Assembly: GCA_030427205.1 (NCBI GenBank)
Contig: JAUHXC010000038.1
Span: 39,839-103,838 of the forward strand
Direction: 5' to 3'
DNA: 64,000 nt
DNA from: a bacterium
GTDB taxonomy: Bacteria > Myxococcota_A > Bradymonadia > UBA7976 > UBA1532
Of the stretch, positions 28,039-37,478 are shown piece by piece. The notes beneath the pieces were generated by a model. It had not been told where the DNA came from. It made no database searches and saw only the letters and a program-made list of their open reading frames with translations. A program made the position numbers and the translations under genes. Each line of letters begins with the position of its first letter. The stretch's first letter is position 1.

Positions 28039-31000
28039 CAGCGGCGCCGGCTCGATGCCCAGCTCTTCGACGAGCGCGTCGGCGTCGGCGGCGCGCTCGA
28101 GCGCGCGGTATTGGGCCACGGCCAGCGCCAGCGCGTCGGCGGCGCGGCGCGGCCGGCCGGCGCGCTGGGCGAGGCGGGCGGCGTGGCTGGCGGCCATCGC
28201 CGCGTCGGGGTCGTGGTACTTGCACTCGAAGAGCGGCCCCAGGGCGGCTCGGCGGGCGTCCCAGGCGGTCCAGTTGCCGCGCGCGGCGTCGCAGGGCCAC
28301 AGCGCGGCGTTGACGTAGGCCACCATCTCGGCGTCGTCCATCGCGCGCATCGCCGCCAGCGCCTGTTGCAGCAGCGGGCGGGCCTCGGCGTAGCGGCACA
28401 GCTCGATGAGCACCAGCCCGAGGTTGGTCTCGGCGTAGCGGGTGCCCAGGGTCAGCCCCAGCTCCTCGCTCAGCTGGCGCAGCTCTTCGTAGCGCTTCAC
28501 CGCGCCGGCCAGATCGCCGCGATAGCGCAGGATGTCGCCGAGGGTATTGCTGACCCGGGCCATCGGCCAGCGGGCGCCGATGCGCTCGTAGTGGGCGTAG
28601 GCCCGTTGCCCGTGGGCCCAGGCGGCGTCGAGGTCGCCGATCCGGCGGGCGGTATCGGTCATCTTGCGCAACAGCTCGCCCATCAGCTCGTCGTCGGGCG
28701 CGTCGAGCGCGGTCAGCCGGGCGTGGCCCGCGGCGAAGGCGGCCTGGGCTTCGGCGGTCCGGCCGACGACCAGCAGCGCGGTGCCCCGCTTGATCAGCGC
28801 CTCCGCCGCCCGCTGCGGGTCGCCGATGCTCTCGGCGATGATCTGCGCCCGCTCGAGGTCGTCGAGGGCGGCGTCGCTGCCGTCGGTGGTCTTGAGCCGG
28901 GCGTCGCCGCGGGTGATCAGCGCCTCGGCGAGCAGGTCGAGCTCGCCGGTGTCTTCGCCGGTGCGCACCGCGCGGCTGGCCCAGCGGCGGGCCCGGGGGA
29001 AGTCCTGCTCGGCCACCGCGAGCCGGGCGGCGAAGACCCGGGTCTCGACCCAGCGGCGATCGGTCGGGTGGTGCCGCTGGCCGCGCAGCAGGCGCACCCG
29101 GCGCTCGAGCAGCCGGCGCACGGCGGGAAAATCGGAGCGTCTGCGCCGGTCGCGCATCGCCCGGGCGAGCGGCTCGAGCGCGGCGTCGACGTCGCCGGCG
29201 GCTTCGAGGTGGTCGGCGAGGCGCACCGGATCGACGTCGCCGGCGGCGAGCACCCGGGCGCAGATGCGGTTCCAGCGCGGGCGGCGGCCGGCGAGATCGG
29301 CCTGCAGCTGCAGGTCTTCGCGCAGCATGGCGTGGGTGAAGGCGAAGCCGTCGGGCGCGCTGTCGATGAGCCGGGCGTCGAGCATGCGCTCGATGCCGCG
29401 GGACGGCAGGCTGAGCCCGGCCGCGGCGCAGACGGCGGCCCACTCGTCGAGGGCGAAGCCCTGCCCCAGCGCCGCGGCGAGTTCGAACGCGGCCGACGCG
29501 TCGGGCTCGGCCGGCTCGAGGGCTTCGGTGATGCGGCTGGCCCACAGCCCGGGCAGGTCGGGCGGCGGGCGGGCGTCGGCGCCGGCCTTGAGCCGGAAGC
29601 CGCGCCGGCCGCTGTCGAGGGCGTCGGTGCTCAACCAGTGGCGGATGACCTGTTCGGCGAAGATCGGGCTGCCGCCGGCCCGCGCGACCAGGCGGTCGAG
29701 CACGCCGTCGTCGAGCGGCAGGGTCGCGGCGAGAAGCGCCCGATGCGCCGCCGGATCGAGCGGTCCGAGGCCGATGCGGTGGGCCCCGCGGGCGACGAGG
29801 CCGTCGAGCAGCGCCCGGGTCGGCCGCCGGCCGTCGTCGCGGGCGGTGAGCAGCACCAGCACCGGCAGCTCGGGGTGGTGTTCGAGCAGGTGCTCGACGA
29901 AGCGCAGGGCGTCTTCGGCCCACTGCACGTCATCGAGCTGCACGATCAACGGCCGCCGGGCGATGTGGGCCAGCGCGCGGCAGATGGCCTCCCGGCGCTC
30001 GACCTCGGCCTGCACGGCCAGCGCCCGCCCGCCGAGCAGGATGCGGCCGTCGGGGTCGAGCATCGCCGCCAGCGCCCGGGCGGTGGCGTCGTCGTCGATG
30101 TGCTGGGCGATGCGGGCGAGGCGCGCGGCGGCGTCGAGGGCTTCGCAGCGCAGGTGGCGGGCCAGCATGGGACCCAGGCCGCAGCCCGGCCCGCGGGGCA
30201 GGTCGTGGGTCGCCCGCAGGGTGTCGGCGATCCCCAGCTCGTGGGCCCGCTGCCCGAGCCACTCGGCGAGGCGGCTCTTGCCGTGCCCCGAGGGGCCTTC
30301 GATGATCACCGCGGCGGCGCCGGCCCCGTCGACCACGCCCCGCAGGAGGGTCCACAGCCGGTCGCGCTCGGCGGTGCGCCCGTGCAGCGTCAGGGTGCGC
30401 AGGCCGAAGAGCGCCTGGCCGGTGCCGAGCAGCACCGGCGGCGGCTCGGCGCGCTCGGGGCCGCGCCAGCTGGCGGGCATCGCCGGCCGGTCGTCGCCGC
30501 GGGCCGCGCGCCAGCCGGGGTCGGTGATCGAGACGAAGGTCGGCGGCGCGACGAGGGTCAGGTCGCTCTCGCTGGGCGCGTCGGCCACCAGCGCGCGGTG
30601 CTGGATGCGGGTGGTCGCGCCGCTGATCTGCTCGGGGATGTCCATCAACGCGACCGCGGCGTCGGCGGCGAAGCGGAAGCGCCGCCCGGGCGCCTTGGCC
30701 AGCAGCCGGCGGACCCAGGCCTCGAAGGCCAGCGGCAGCGGGTGCGCGGTGCGCAGCGCGGGCGGCTTCTCGTCGATGTGGGCCTGCAGCACCGCCATCG
30801 GGCTCGGGCGATCGAAGGGTGGACGGCCGGTGGCGAGGCACCACGCGAGGCAGCCGACGGCGTAGAGGTCGGTCCACGGGCCGAGCGCGCGGTCGTCGGT
30901 GTCGATCTGCTCGGGCGCCATGTAGTTGGGGGTGCCCATCAACCGCCGGCGGCCCTCGCTGGGCCGGAAGCTGTCTTCGATGTCGAAGGCCAGCCCGAAG

Positions 31001-31470
31001 TCGGTGAGCACCGGCCCGCCGTCGCCGAAGAGCACGTTGTCGATCTTCAGATCGCGGTGGATGACCCCCCGGGCGTGGGCGTGGGCCAGGCCGTCGAGCA
31101 GGCCGAGGAGGGTCGAGCGCAGCACGGGCCAGGGCATGGGCGCCCGGCTGCGCAGCGATCCGCCGCCGAGCCAGGCCATCACCAGGTAGGGCGCGCCGGC
31201 GGGCAGGCGGGGTTCGGCGAGGTCGACGAAGTGCGCCGGCAGTTCGCCGTGGTCGAACAGCGGCACCACGCTGGGATGATCGAGGCGGGCGACGGCGCGG
31301 ATCTCACGGGCGAAGAGCCGCCTGAACCGGGCTTCGCGGCCCGCCGGCGCGGTGACCACCTTGACCGCCACCGAGACCCCCTGGCGCCGATGCACCGCGC
31401 GCCACACCTCGGCCATCGCGCCGCGGCCGGCGGACGCGATGAGGTCGAATGGACCCAGGGGGATGTTCAT
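28036..31470 (-). CDS. Ser/Thr protein kinase fused to an AAA ATPase and TPR repeats
   Basis: A 1144-residue cytoplasmic signalling protein. Kinase domain (1-275): Gly loop SAGRGAMAEVW, Lys37 in VAVKVV, HRDLKIDN at 138-145 with catalytic Asp140, DFG at 157-159 and APE in YMAPEQ. An ATPase module of the AAA-16 type follows, with GPSGHGKS at 392-399 and a Walker B-like LIVQLDDVQWAED near 510. From about 800 to the end there are TPR-like helices (RYAETNLGLVLIELCRYAEA). This kinase-ATPase-TPR layout is common in Myxococcota, where it integrates unknown signals. No membrane helix is present. Start ATG 31470. Confidence 0.92.
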   Translation of the reverse strand: MNIPLGPFDLIASAGRGAMAEVWRAVHRRQGVSVAVKVVTAPAGREARFRRLFAREIRAVARLDHPSVVPLFDHGELPAHFVDLAEPRLPAGAPYLVMAWLGGGSLRSRAPMPWPVLRSTLLGLLDGLAHAHARGVIHRDLKIDNVLFGDGGPVLTDFGLAFDIEDSFRPSEGRRRLMGTPNYMAPEQIDTDDRALGPWTDLYAVGCLAWCLATGRPPFDRPSPMAVLQAHIDEKPPALRTAHPLPLAFEAWVRRLLAKAPGRRFRFAADAAVALMDIPEQISGATTRIQHRALVADAPSESDLTLVAPPTFVSITDPGWRAARGDDRPAMPASWRGPERAEPPPVLLGTGQALFGLRTLTLHGRTAERDRLWTLLRGVVDGAGAAAVIIEGPSGHGKSRLAEWLGQRAHELGIADTLRATHDLPRGPGCGLGPMLARHLRCEALDAAARLARIAQHIDDDATARALAAMLDPDGRILLGGRALAVQAEVERREAICRALAHIARRPLIVQLDDVQWAEDALRFVEHLLEHHPELPVLVLLTARDDGRRPTRALLDGLVARGAHRIGLGPLDPAAHRALLAATLPLDDGVLDRLVARAGGSPIFAEQVIRHWLSTDALDSGRRGFRLKAGADARPPPDLPGLWASRITEALEPAEPDASAAFELAAALGQGFALDEWAAVCAAAGLSLPSRGIERMLDARLIDSAPDGFAFTHAMLREDLQLQADLAGRRPRWNRICARVLAAGDVDPVRLADHLEAAGDVDAALEPLARAMRDRRRRSDFPAVRRLLERRVRLLRGQRHHPTDRRWVETRVFAARLAVAEQDFPRARRWASRAVRTGEDTGELDLLAEALITRGDARLKTTDGSDAALDDLERAQIIAESIGDPQRAAEALIKRGTALLVVGRTAEAQAAFAAGHARLTALDAPDDELMGELLRKMTDTARRIGDLDAAWAHGQRAYAHYERIGARWPMARVSNTLGDILRYRGDLAGAVKRYEELRQLSEELGLTLGTRYAETNLGLVLIELCRYAEARPLLQQALAAMRAMDDAEMVAYVNAALWPCDAARGNWTAWDARRAALGPLFECKYHDPDAAMAASHAARLAQRAGRPRRAADALALAVAQYRALERAADADALVEELGIEPAPL

Positions 31471-31531
31471 GGGCTCACGGTATCAGCAACCGGGCCGCCG
31501 GGGGGAGCTTGGGCAGCGCCGGTGACCTGTG

Positions 31532-33619
31532 TCACGGGCGACGGCGGGGGCAGAGCCCGCCCTCGCAGACGTCGACGATGCGCCCGGTGCGGAAGAACTC
31601 GAGCATCTGCCAGCGGTAGTCCGGGTCGCGCCGCGGCCGCCCGTGGGGATCGCCGAGGTCGTCCCGCGGCGGGCGGTTGCCGGCGGCCGGCCACGGGTTG
31701 CCGTAGTGCCAGTTGATCAGGCCCGATCCCTCGTGGGGGTAGGCCACCGGCTCGATGAGCGCCGGGCGGCGCTGCAGGTCGTAATTCTCCATGAGCGCCA
31801 CGCCGATGTCGCTGCGGGCGACGATCTCGGCGGTCAACAGCGCCACCTGCCAGTCGCCCTTGGCTGTCGCCAGGATCGCCCGATTGGGCCCGCTGCCCGG
31901 GTGCGGGTCGACGACGAGGTGCCGATAGTGGCTGACGGGGTCGGTGCTGTCCCACAGCACCTGCATCAGCGCCAGCAGCAGCACCTGGTCGAAGCGGCGC
32001 TGGTAGACCGCGTCGAAGATGGCGAAGAACGGGTCGAAGTCGACCGAGCGCTCGAGCAGCGTCGAGTAGTTCTGCCCGGGCACGCCGAGCATGCCCCGGT
32101 CGATCTGGGTCGACAGGGCGAGGATGGTCGCCCCGAAGATGCCGCCCTGGGAGTGCCCTTCGTAGTACAGCCGGTCGGGGTCGACGGTGACCTGCCACTG
32201 CGCCAGCTCGGGCAGCGTCGGCAGGGTGAATCGCATCGCCCGGGCGAGCAGCAATGACTCGATGATGCCTTGGTGCAGCCGATCGGCGAGCCAGACGAAG
32301 CGGTTGATGTCATATGTGATGCCGACGGTATTCGTGCTGTCGCCGGATGACATGCCGATGAGATCGAGGCCGAAGTAGAGGTAGCCTTCGGCGGCGGTCT
32401 GATGGAAGTGCCCCGAGTCGGTCTGACGCCGCGAGCCGTTGAGCCCGTGGCCGTGCTGGATGAGGCCCACCGGCGGCCCGCCGAGGGCGACGCGGGGCAC
32501 GAGCAGCAGGAACGGCGCCTCGCGCCAGCCGTCGGCCGCGGGCAGGCCGTCGGGGCCGCGGTTGAAGACATAGGCGGTCTCTTGCAGGAAGCCGTCGACC
32601 GGGCGCATGTAATGCGGCACCCGCATGGTGCCGTGCACCCGCAACGCGATCTGGGCGTTCTCTGCGGGGTCGATCTCTTCGACCTCGGTGATGGTCAGCG
32701 CGGGGCCGTTGCGGCCCTCGGCGGCGATACGAGCGATGGCGTCGTCGCGCATGTGCAGCAGGTCGCCGTGCAGCGAGCGCGCGCTGGCGGTGCGAAACTG
32801 CCACGCGCTGGTGAGGCTCGACCGGGCCCATCCGATGGCGTCCAATTCGTCGAACATGGCATCGAATGCCAGCTGACGGCCGCCGAGCGCGCCGTCGGCG
32901 GTGCCATCACGCAGGGCCGAGAAGGCAGCGGTCGGGGTGATCGGCTCGCCGCTCAGGTCGCTCAGCCCGCGCAAGGCCACCACGTAGCGGGTATCGGCCT
33001 TCAGGATGACCGCCGGCCGCACGAAGAGCACCCGCAGCGCGGGGTCGTCTTCGCGCAGGTCGAGCTCGGCGAAGGCCGGGATCGCCCGCAGGCCGTCGGC
33101 GGTGGCTTCGAAGAGGCCGAGTGTGCTGTCGGGCTCGAGCGAGCGCTCGATGCTCTCTTCGCCGGGCAGCGTCGAGTCGTCGACGAGCGGGATCAAGGTG
33201 ACGATGGGCGTGCCGATCGGGAAGCCATCGGCCCGCGCGACCAGCGCCGGCTCGACGGGTATGCCGGTCTGCGAGACGGGCATGCCGCTGGCGGGCGGGG
33301 TGAGCCGATAGCCGCTGTCGCGGGTCTCGTCGACGGTCAGGAAGTGATCCGACGGCCATGGGAAGAGGCAGTATTCGGGGACGAGCGCCTCGCAGGCCGG
33401 GTCGACCTGCGGCTCGGGCATGGCATCCGAAGCCATATCGGCGATGGCATGCGGCGCCATGTCGGGCATGGCATCGGATGTATCGCTCACCCCATCGTCG
33501 AGCATGACTGCCATGGCATCGGGGCTGGCCGGCGACGTGCCGTCGTCGCAGCCCGCCAGGGCGAGCAGTGAGCCGAGAAGGGCGCCGAGCAGGGCGCGAG
33601 CGGTTCGGGTGCGCATCAT
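31532..33619 (-). CDS. Lipoprotein alpha/beta-hydrolase (esterase/lipase-like)
   Basis: A 695-residue lipoprotein with lipobox ALAGC (Cys24), then a Met/Asp/Ala linker (about 25-72) encoded by repeated ATGGCATCG-like words. The N-terminal domain (75-300) has beta-rich text with FPWPSDHFL, as in large bacterial lipase/esterase lipoproteins. The hydrolase core follows with oxyanion region IQHGHGLNG near 390 and the nucleophile elbow GHSQGG near 488; His could come from a late loop. Likely secreted to the outer membrane to cut lipids or esters. AGGAGG precedes the ATG pair at 33619/33616. An upstream 46-bp gap links it to the gene at 33666-34259. Confidence 0.88.
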   Translation of the reverse strand: MMRTRTARALLGALLGSLLALAGCDDGTSPASPDAMAVMLDDGVSDTSDAMPDMAPHAIADMASDAMPEPQVDPACEALVPEYCLFPWPSDHFLTVDETRDSGYRLTPPASGMPVSQTGIPVEPALVARADGFPIGTPIVTLIPLVDDSTLPGEESIERSLEPDSTLGLFEATADGLRAIPAFAELDLREDDPALRVLFVRPAVILKADTRYVVALRGLSDLSGEPITPTAAFSALRDGTADGALGGRQLAFDAMFDELDAIGWARSSLTSAWQFRTASARSLHGDLLHMRDDAIARIAAEGRNGPALTITEVEEIDPAENAQIALRVHGTMRVPHYMRPVDGFLQETAYVFNRGPDGLPAADGWREAPFLLLVPRVALGGPPVGLIQHGHGLNGSRRQTDSGHFHQTAAEGYLYFGLDLIGMSSGDSTNTVGITYDINRFVWLADRLHQGIIESLLLARAMRFTLPTLPELAQWQVTVDPDRLYYEGHSQGGIFGATILALSTQIDRGMLGVPGQNYSTLLERSVDFDPFFAIFDAVYQRRFDQVLLLALMQVLWDSTDPVSHYRHLVVDPHPGSGPNRAILATAKGDWQVALLTAEIVARSDIGVALMENYDLQRRPALIEPVAYPHEGSGLINWHYGNPWPAAGNRPPRDDLGDPHGRPRRDPDYRWQMLEFFRTGRIVDVCEGGLCPRRRP

Positions 33620-33665
33620 CGGGGGCCTCCTGTGGGGCGGCAGTCTACGCGGCTGCGTGGGCGCT

Positions 33666-34259
33666 TCACAGGTCGATGGCGCCTTCGGGGCGCACGCCGG
33701 CCTCGATGACCCCCGGCCCCTCCAGCCCGCCTTCGATCAGCAGCGGGAAGCGATAGACCCCGCCGATGTCGCGGTCCCGGGAGAGCGTGCCTTCGACGGC
33801 GACCTCGTCGCCGGGGTGGGCCCAGTCGGTGGTGGCGACCACGAGCACGTCGCCGCCGGGCGCGTCGCACAGGTGCAGCCAGTTGCGGCCCATGATGCGC
33901 GGATAGGCGGCCATCACCTTGCCCCGGCTGCGCACCCGCTCGCCGGCGGGGGTCTCGCGCAGGCTGGCGATGGGCGCGGCCGGCGCGCCGGGCAGCGGGC
34001 CGACCTCGCCGCTGAACGCGCGGCAGTCGAAGGTGGGGTGGCGGGCGCCGACGGGGTCGGTGGGCCGCACGGTCGGCGCGTCGGGCAGATCGGCGCGGCC
34101 CGCGGGCGCCGCGGGCTGTGGCGACGGCCGGACCAGCACATAGGTGACGAGGCCGGCGACCGTCAGCGCGAGCAGCGTGCTGAGCACGGTGAGCTGGCGC
34201 AGTCGACGGCGCAGGGCGGCCGCCGGGGGCGGGGTGTCGTGCGGGGGCTCGGGGCTCAT
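33666..34259 (-). CDS. Membrane-anchored OB-fold-like protein of unknown function
   Basis: A 197-residue protein with a short cytoplasmic tail, one membrane helix (about 22-44, LTVLSTLLALTVAGLVTYVLV), a Pro/Ala linker and a periplasmic domain (100-197). The domain pattern RSRGKVMAAYPRIMGRNWLHLCD...VVATTDWAHPGDEVAVEGTL resembles the tRNA_anti-like OB fold of small envelope proteins that bind sugars or nucleic acids. It lies between the permease and the esterase on the same strand, 37 bp from the former, and may be in one operon with both. Confidence 0.82.
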   Translation of the reverse strand: MSPEPPHDTPPPAAALRRRLRQLTVLSTLLALTVAGLVTYVLVRPSPQPAAPAGRADLPDAPTVRPTDPVGARHPTFDCRAFSGEVGPLPGAPAAPIASLRETPAGERVRSRGKVMAAYPRIMGRNWLHLCDAPGGDVLVVATTDWAHPGDEVAVEGTLSRDRDIGGVYRFPLLIEGGLEGPGVIEAGVRPEGAIDL

Positions 34260-34296
34260 CGCCGATCGGATGCCTGGGGCGGCGCGGGGTCGCGGA

Positions 34297-35781
34297 TCAG
34301 CCTTTTCGGTTGCTCGCCTGGGCCATCGCGTCGATGGCGAACTGCTCCTCGGGGGCGAGCACCATGCGCTTGCGGGCGTAGAAGCCGAACCACAGGAGCC
34401 CGGCGACGTACCACGCGGCGGCGCCGATGACCCCCGGGCGGTACTCCTCGTTCATGAACAAGAAGACCAGGGTGCCCAGGGCGATGACGAGGGCGACGAT
34501 GGCGCCGGGGGTGCCCAGCGGGCTCTTGAACGGGCGCTCGATGTCCGGGTGGCGGCGGCGCAGGATGACGAAGGCCACGCACTGCATCACGTACGAGATC
34601 ATCGCCCCGAAGACCGCCATGTTGAGCAGCACCGCGCCGACCGAGCTGTCGCCGCCGGCGAAGTGGATGACGAGCGCGGCGGCATAACCCAGCGCGGCGC
34701 CGCCGATGAGCGCGACGTGCGGGGTCTTGCGGGTCTGGTGGGTCACCGAGAGCCAGCGCGGGAAGTAGCCCGCCCGGGACAGCGAGTAGATGTTGCGCCC
34801 GTAGGCGTAGATGATGCCGTGGAAGCTGGCGATGAGGCCGGCGACGGCGAAGAGCGCCAACGCCTTGCTGCCGATGCCCTCGCCGAAGATGGTGCCGAAG
34901 GCCAGGAACAACGGCTCGTCGGTGGCGCCGACCGCCGCCGCACCCGGGGCGATGCCGGCGTTGAGGAAGAGCGTCAAGAACGCGGTGACCACCAGCGTCG
35001 CCAGCCCGAGCAGGATGCCCCGGGGCATGTCGCGCTTGGGGTCGTGGGCCTCTTCGGCGGCGAGCGGCAGCTCTTCGATGGCCAGGAAGAACCAGATGGC
35101 GAAGGGCAAGGCGTAGGCGATGCCCATCCACCCCTGAGGCAGCCAGCGGGCCTGCTCGGCGGTCATGCCGGCGGTCAGCGCGGGGTCGGGCGGGATGTTG
35201 AGCGCGTTGTCCCATTCGAAGAGCGGGATGGCGCCGATGAAGAAGACCACCAGGATGGCCAGGGCGACGAAGGTGATGACCACCGTGAAGCGGAAGGTCA
35301 TCTCGACGCCGACGATGTTGAGCCCGACGAAGAGCAGGTAGGCGATGAGCCACCACACCGGCTGGAACGCGTCGGGCGTGCCGAAGACCGCGCCGAGGTA
35401 GCCGCCGATGCCGACGACGATCACCGCCGGGGTGATGACGTACTCCATGTTCTCGCCGAGGCCGGTGATGAAGCCGCCCCACGGGCCCATCGTCGAGCGC
35501 CCGAACGAGTAGGCGCCGCCGGTGTGCGGCAGCGCGGGCGACATCTCGGCGATGCAGGCGCAGAGGCCGATGTACATCACGGTGATGATGATCGTCGCGG
35601 CGAGCAGCCCGCCGAAGCCGCCGGCGGTGAGGCCGAAGTTCCAGCCGAAGAAGTCGCCGGAGATCACCGCGCCGACGCCGAGCGCCCACAGCGACCAGAC
35701 CCCGGCGTAGCGCCGCAGGCCGCGCTTCTCGAAGTAGCCGTCGTCGACCTTCTCGTAGCGCACGCCTTGTTGCTCGGACAT
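34297..35781 (-). CDS. Ethanolamine-type amino acid/amine permease (APC superfamily)
   Basis: A 494-residue permease with twelve predicted helices. The segments WALGVGAVISGDFFGWNFGL (helix 1), AEMSPALPHTGGAYSFGRSTMGPWGGFI (helix 3 and loop) and FAIWFFLAIEELPLAAEEAHDPKR (helix 8) match the ethanolamine transporter branch of the APC family. It probably imports ethanolamine, a breakdown product of phosphatidylethanolamine. No ethanolamine ammonia-lyase gene is near. The start at 35781 follows AGGAG; the frame extends upstream without a better site. Confidence 0.92.
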   Translation of the reverse strand: MSEQQGVRYEKVDDGYFEKRGLRRYAGVWSLWALGVGAVISGDFFGWNFGLTAGGFGGLLAATIIITVMYIGLCACIAEMSPALPHTGGAYSFGRSTMGPWGGFITGLGENMEYVITPAVIVVGIGGYLGAVFGTPDAFQPVWWLIAYLLFVGLNIVGVEMTFRFTVVITFVALAILVVFFIGAIPLFEWDNALNIPPDPALTAGMTAEQARWLPQGWMGIAYALPFAIWFFLAIEELPLAAEEAHDPKRDMPRGILLGLATLVVTAFLTLFLNAGIAPGAAAVGATDEPLFLAFGTIFGEGIGSKALALFAVAGLIASFHGIIYAYGRNIYSLSRAGYFPRWLSVTHQTRKTPHVALIGGAALGYAAALVIHFAGGDSSVGAVLLNMAVFGAMISYVMQCVAFVILRRRHPDIERPFKSPLGTPGAIVALVIALGTLVFLFMNEEYRPGVIGAAAWYVAGLLWFGFYARKRMVLAPEEQFAIDAMAQASNRKG

Positions 35782-35868
35782 GCCGTGTCTCCTGGCTCGT
35801 GGGCGGGTCGTCGACCCCCGGAGGAGCATGGAGCCGTCGCGTCGACAGCGCAAGCCGCGGCTCGGGCG

Positions 35869-37365
35869 TCAGGGCGCGGCGGGGCAGTCGGCGCGGCGTC
35901 GGTCGCCGCGGAACTCGACCACCGGCTGCCCGGTGGCGTCGCGTCCGGCCCGGCCGTGGCCCCGGTCGAGCCCGCCCCACCAGCCGGGGCGGCCGACGGC
36001 GGCGTCGATGACGGGCCAGTCGAGCGCCAGCCGATCGAAGACGCCGCTGTGGGTATCGAAGCGGGCGATCGCGCAGGCGTCGGCCCAGAGCAGATAGCGC
36101 CCGGCGCGCACGACCCACGGCGCCACGGGTCCGCTCGATTCGAACAGGCGGCTGCGGCGCCAGGCGCCGGTCTGCGGGTCGCGGTGCCAGGCGTCGTAGA
36201 CGCTGCGGTTGACCTCGTCGCCGTCGGGGACCTCTTCGAACGGGCTGAGGAAGTGCCCGTCGATCAGGGCGGCGGTCCACCGCCCGTCGACCACGCGCAG
36301 CCAGAGCCGCCGAGCGCTGCCCTCGACGTCGGGCCGGTCGGCGAGCGGCGCGAGGCCCGGCCGGGCCTCGACGAAGGGCGCGTCGGCGGCGTCGAGGGGC
36401 GTGAGCGTGCCGTCCCCGATGGCCCACAGCGCGCCGTCGTGGAAGGTGTGCCCGTCGAAGATCAGGTAGGCGTCGGGCTCGATGATCTCGCGGATGGCGC
36501 CGTCGCGGTCGTGCCAGCGGGCGTTCTTGCTGACCCGGACGAGCGGGCCCGCAGCCGGCAGCGCCAGCAGCCGCGTGCTCCAGGCCACCCGCGTATCGCC
36601 GAGGTCGAGCGGCGCCTCGCCGGCGTCGTCGATCAGGATCATGTCGTCCCGCTGGCGCACGACCCGGTAGTCGGGGCCGAAGCCCCAGACCCGGCGCTGG
36701 GCGTCGCACGGCGCAGCGGGGTCGAAGCTGTCGAGCAGGGTCCGCCCGGCGAAGTCGAGGAGCCGGTTCTCGGTGCAGAGCTCGGGGTCGCCCTGGGCGT
36801 GCACCACCAGGGCCATCTGTTCGAGGGTCGGCGCGAGCACGAGCGCGATGACGTCGTCGGTGTGCGCGATGGTCTGCCAGTCACCGTCGCGGGCGGCGCG
36901 CAGGTAGCCGGCGTAGGCGAAGTTCGAGCGTCGATCGCGCGGATCGACCGGCGGGAACCCGTAGCGGACGACGACCCGGTCGAGGGCGACGTCGTGCATC
37001 ACCTCGTGCAGGGTCCAGTCGGCTTCGAGCGGGATGGGCGCGCCCCAGGGCTCGGCCCGGCCGGTGTGCGGGTCGAAGGCGATCAGCTGCAGCCGCCCAT
37101 CGTCGAGGCGGGCGACGAGCATGACCTGCGTGGCGTCGGCGGGGCCGGGATCGACCACGGCGTCGGGCGCGGCGTCGAGCCCCGTATCGGGCGCGGCGTC
37201 CCGGCCCGACTCGGGCGGCGCGCCGTCGCCTGCGCGGCCCGCGTCTCCTGGGCCTTCGGACTCGCCGCCGCTGCGTGGGCGGGCGTCGTCGCAGCCGGCG
37301 GCGAGCAGGGTGACGATCAGGGCGGCGATCGGGGCGGCGATCGAGTGCGGGCCGACGCGCTTCAT
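35869..37365 (-). CDS. Lipoprotein, probable beta-propeller-like, unknown function
   Basis: A 498-residue lipoprotein with lipobox LLAAGC, an Asp/Ala/Gly-rich linker (about 27-78) and a large extracellular part with repeated strand-turn patterns (VMLVARLDDGRLQLIAFDPHTG, LLALPAAGPLVRVSKNARW). These look like irregular propeller blades, though I cannot count them. GGAGGG lies before the ATG at 37365. Divergent from the lipoprotein at 37479. Function unknown. Confidence 0.82.
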   Translation of the reverse strand: MKRVGPHSIAAPIAALIVTLLAAGCDDARPRSGGESEGPGDAGRAGDGAPPESGRDAAPDTGLDAAPDAVVDPGPADATQVMLVARLDDGRLQLIAFDPHTGRAEPWGAPIPLEADWTLHEVMHDVALDRVVVRYGFPPVDPRDRRSNFAYAGYLRAARDGDWQTIAHTDDVIALVLAPTLEQMALVVHAQGDPELCTENRLLDFAGRTLLDSFDPAAPCDAQRRVWGFGPDYRVVRQRDDMILIDDAGEAPLDLGDTRVAWSTRLLALPAAGPLVRVSKNARWHDRDGAIREIIEPDAYLIFDGHTFHDGALWAIGDGTLTPLDAADAPFVEARPGLAPLADRPDVEGSARRLWLRVVDGRWTAALIDGHFLSPFEEVPDGDEVNRSVYDAWHRDPQTGAWRRSRLFESSGPVAPWVVRAGRYLLWADACAIARFDTHSGVFDRLALDWPVIDAAVGRPGWWGGLDRGHGRAGRDATGQPVVEFRGDRRRADCPAAP

Positions 37366-37478
37366 GTGGTCCCTCCGATGGGGCGTGCTGGCGTCCGTGG
37401 ACGTTGGGGGCGTTCCCGGCCGACCGGACGGCGCCATGCGGTATGCTGACACTCTGGCGTATCCCACCGGAGCTTCCC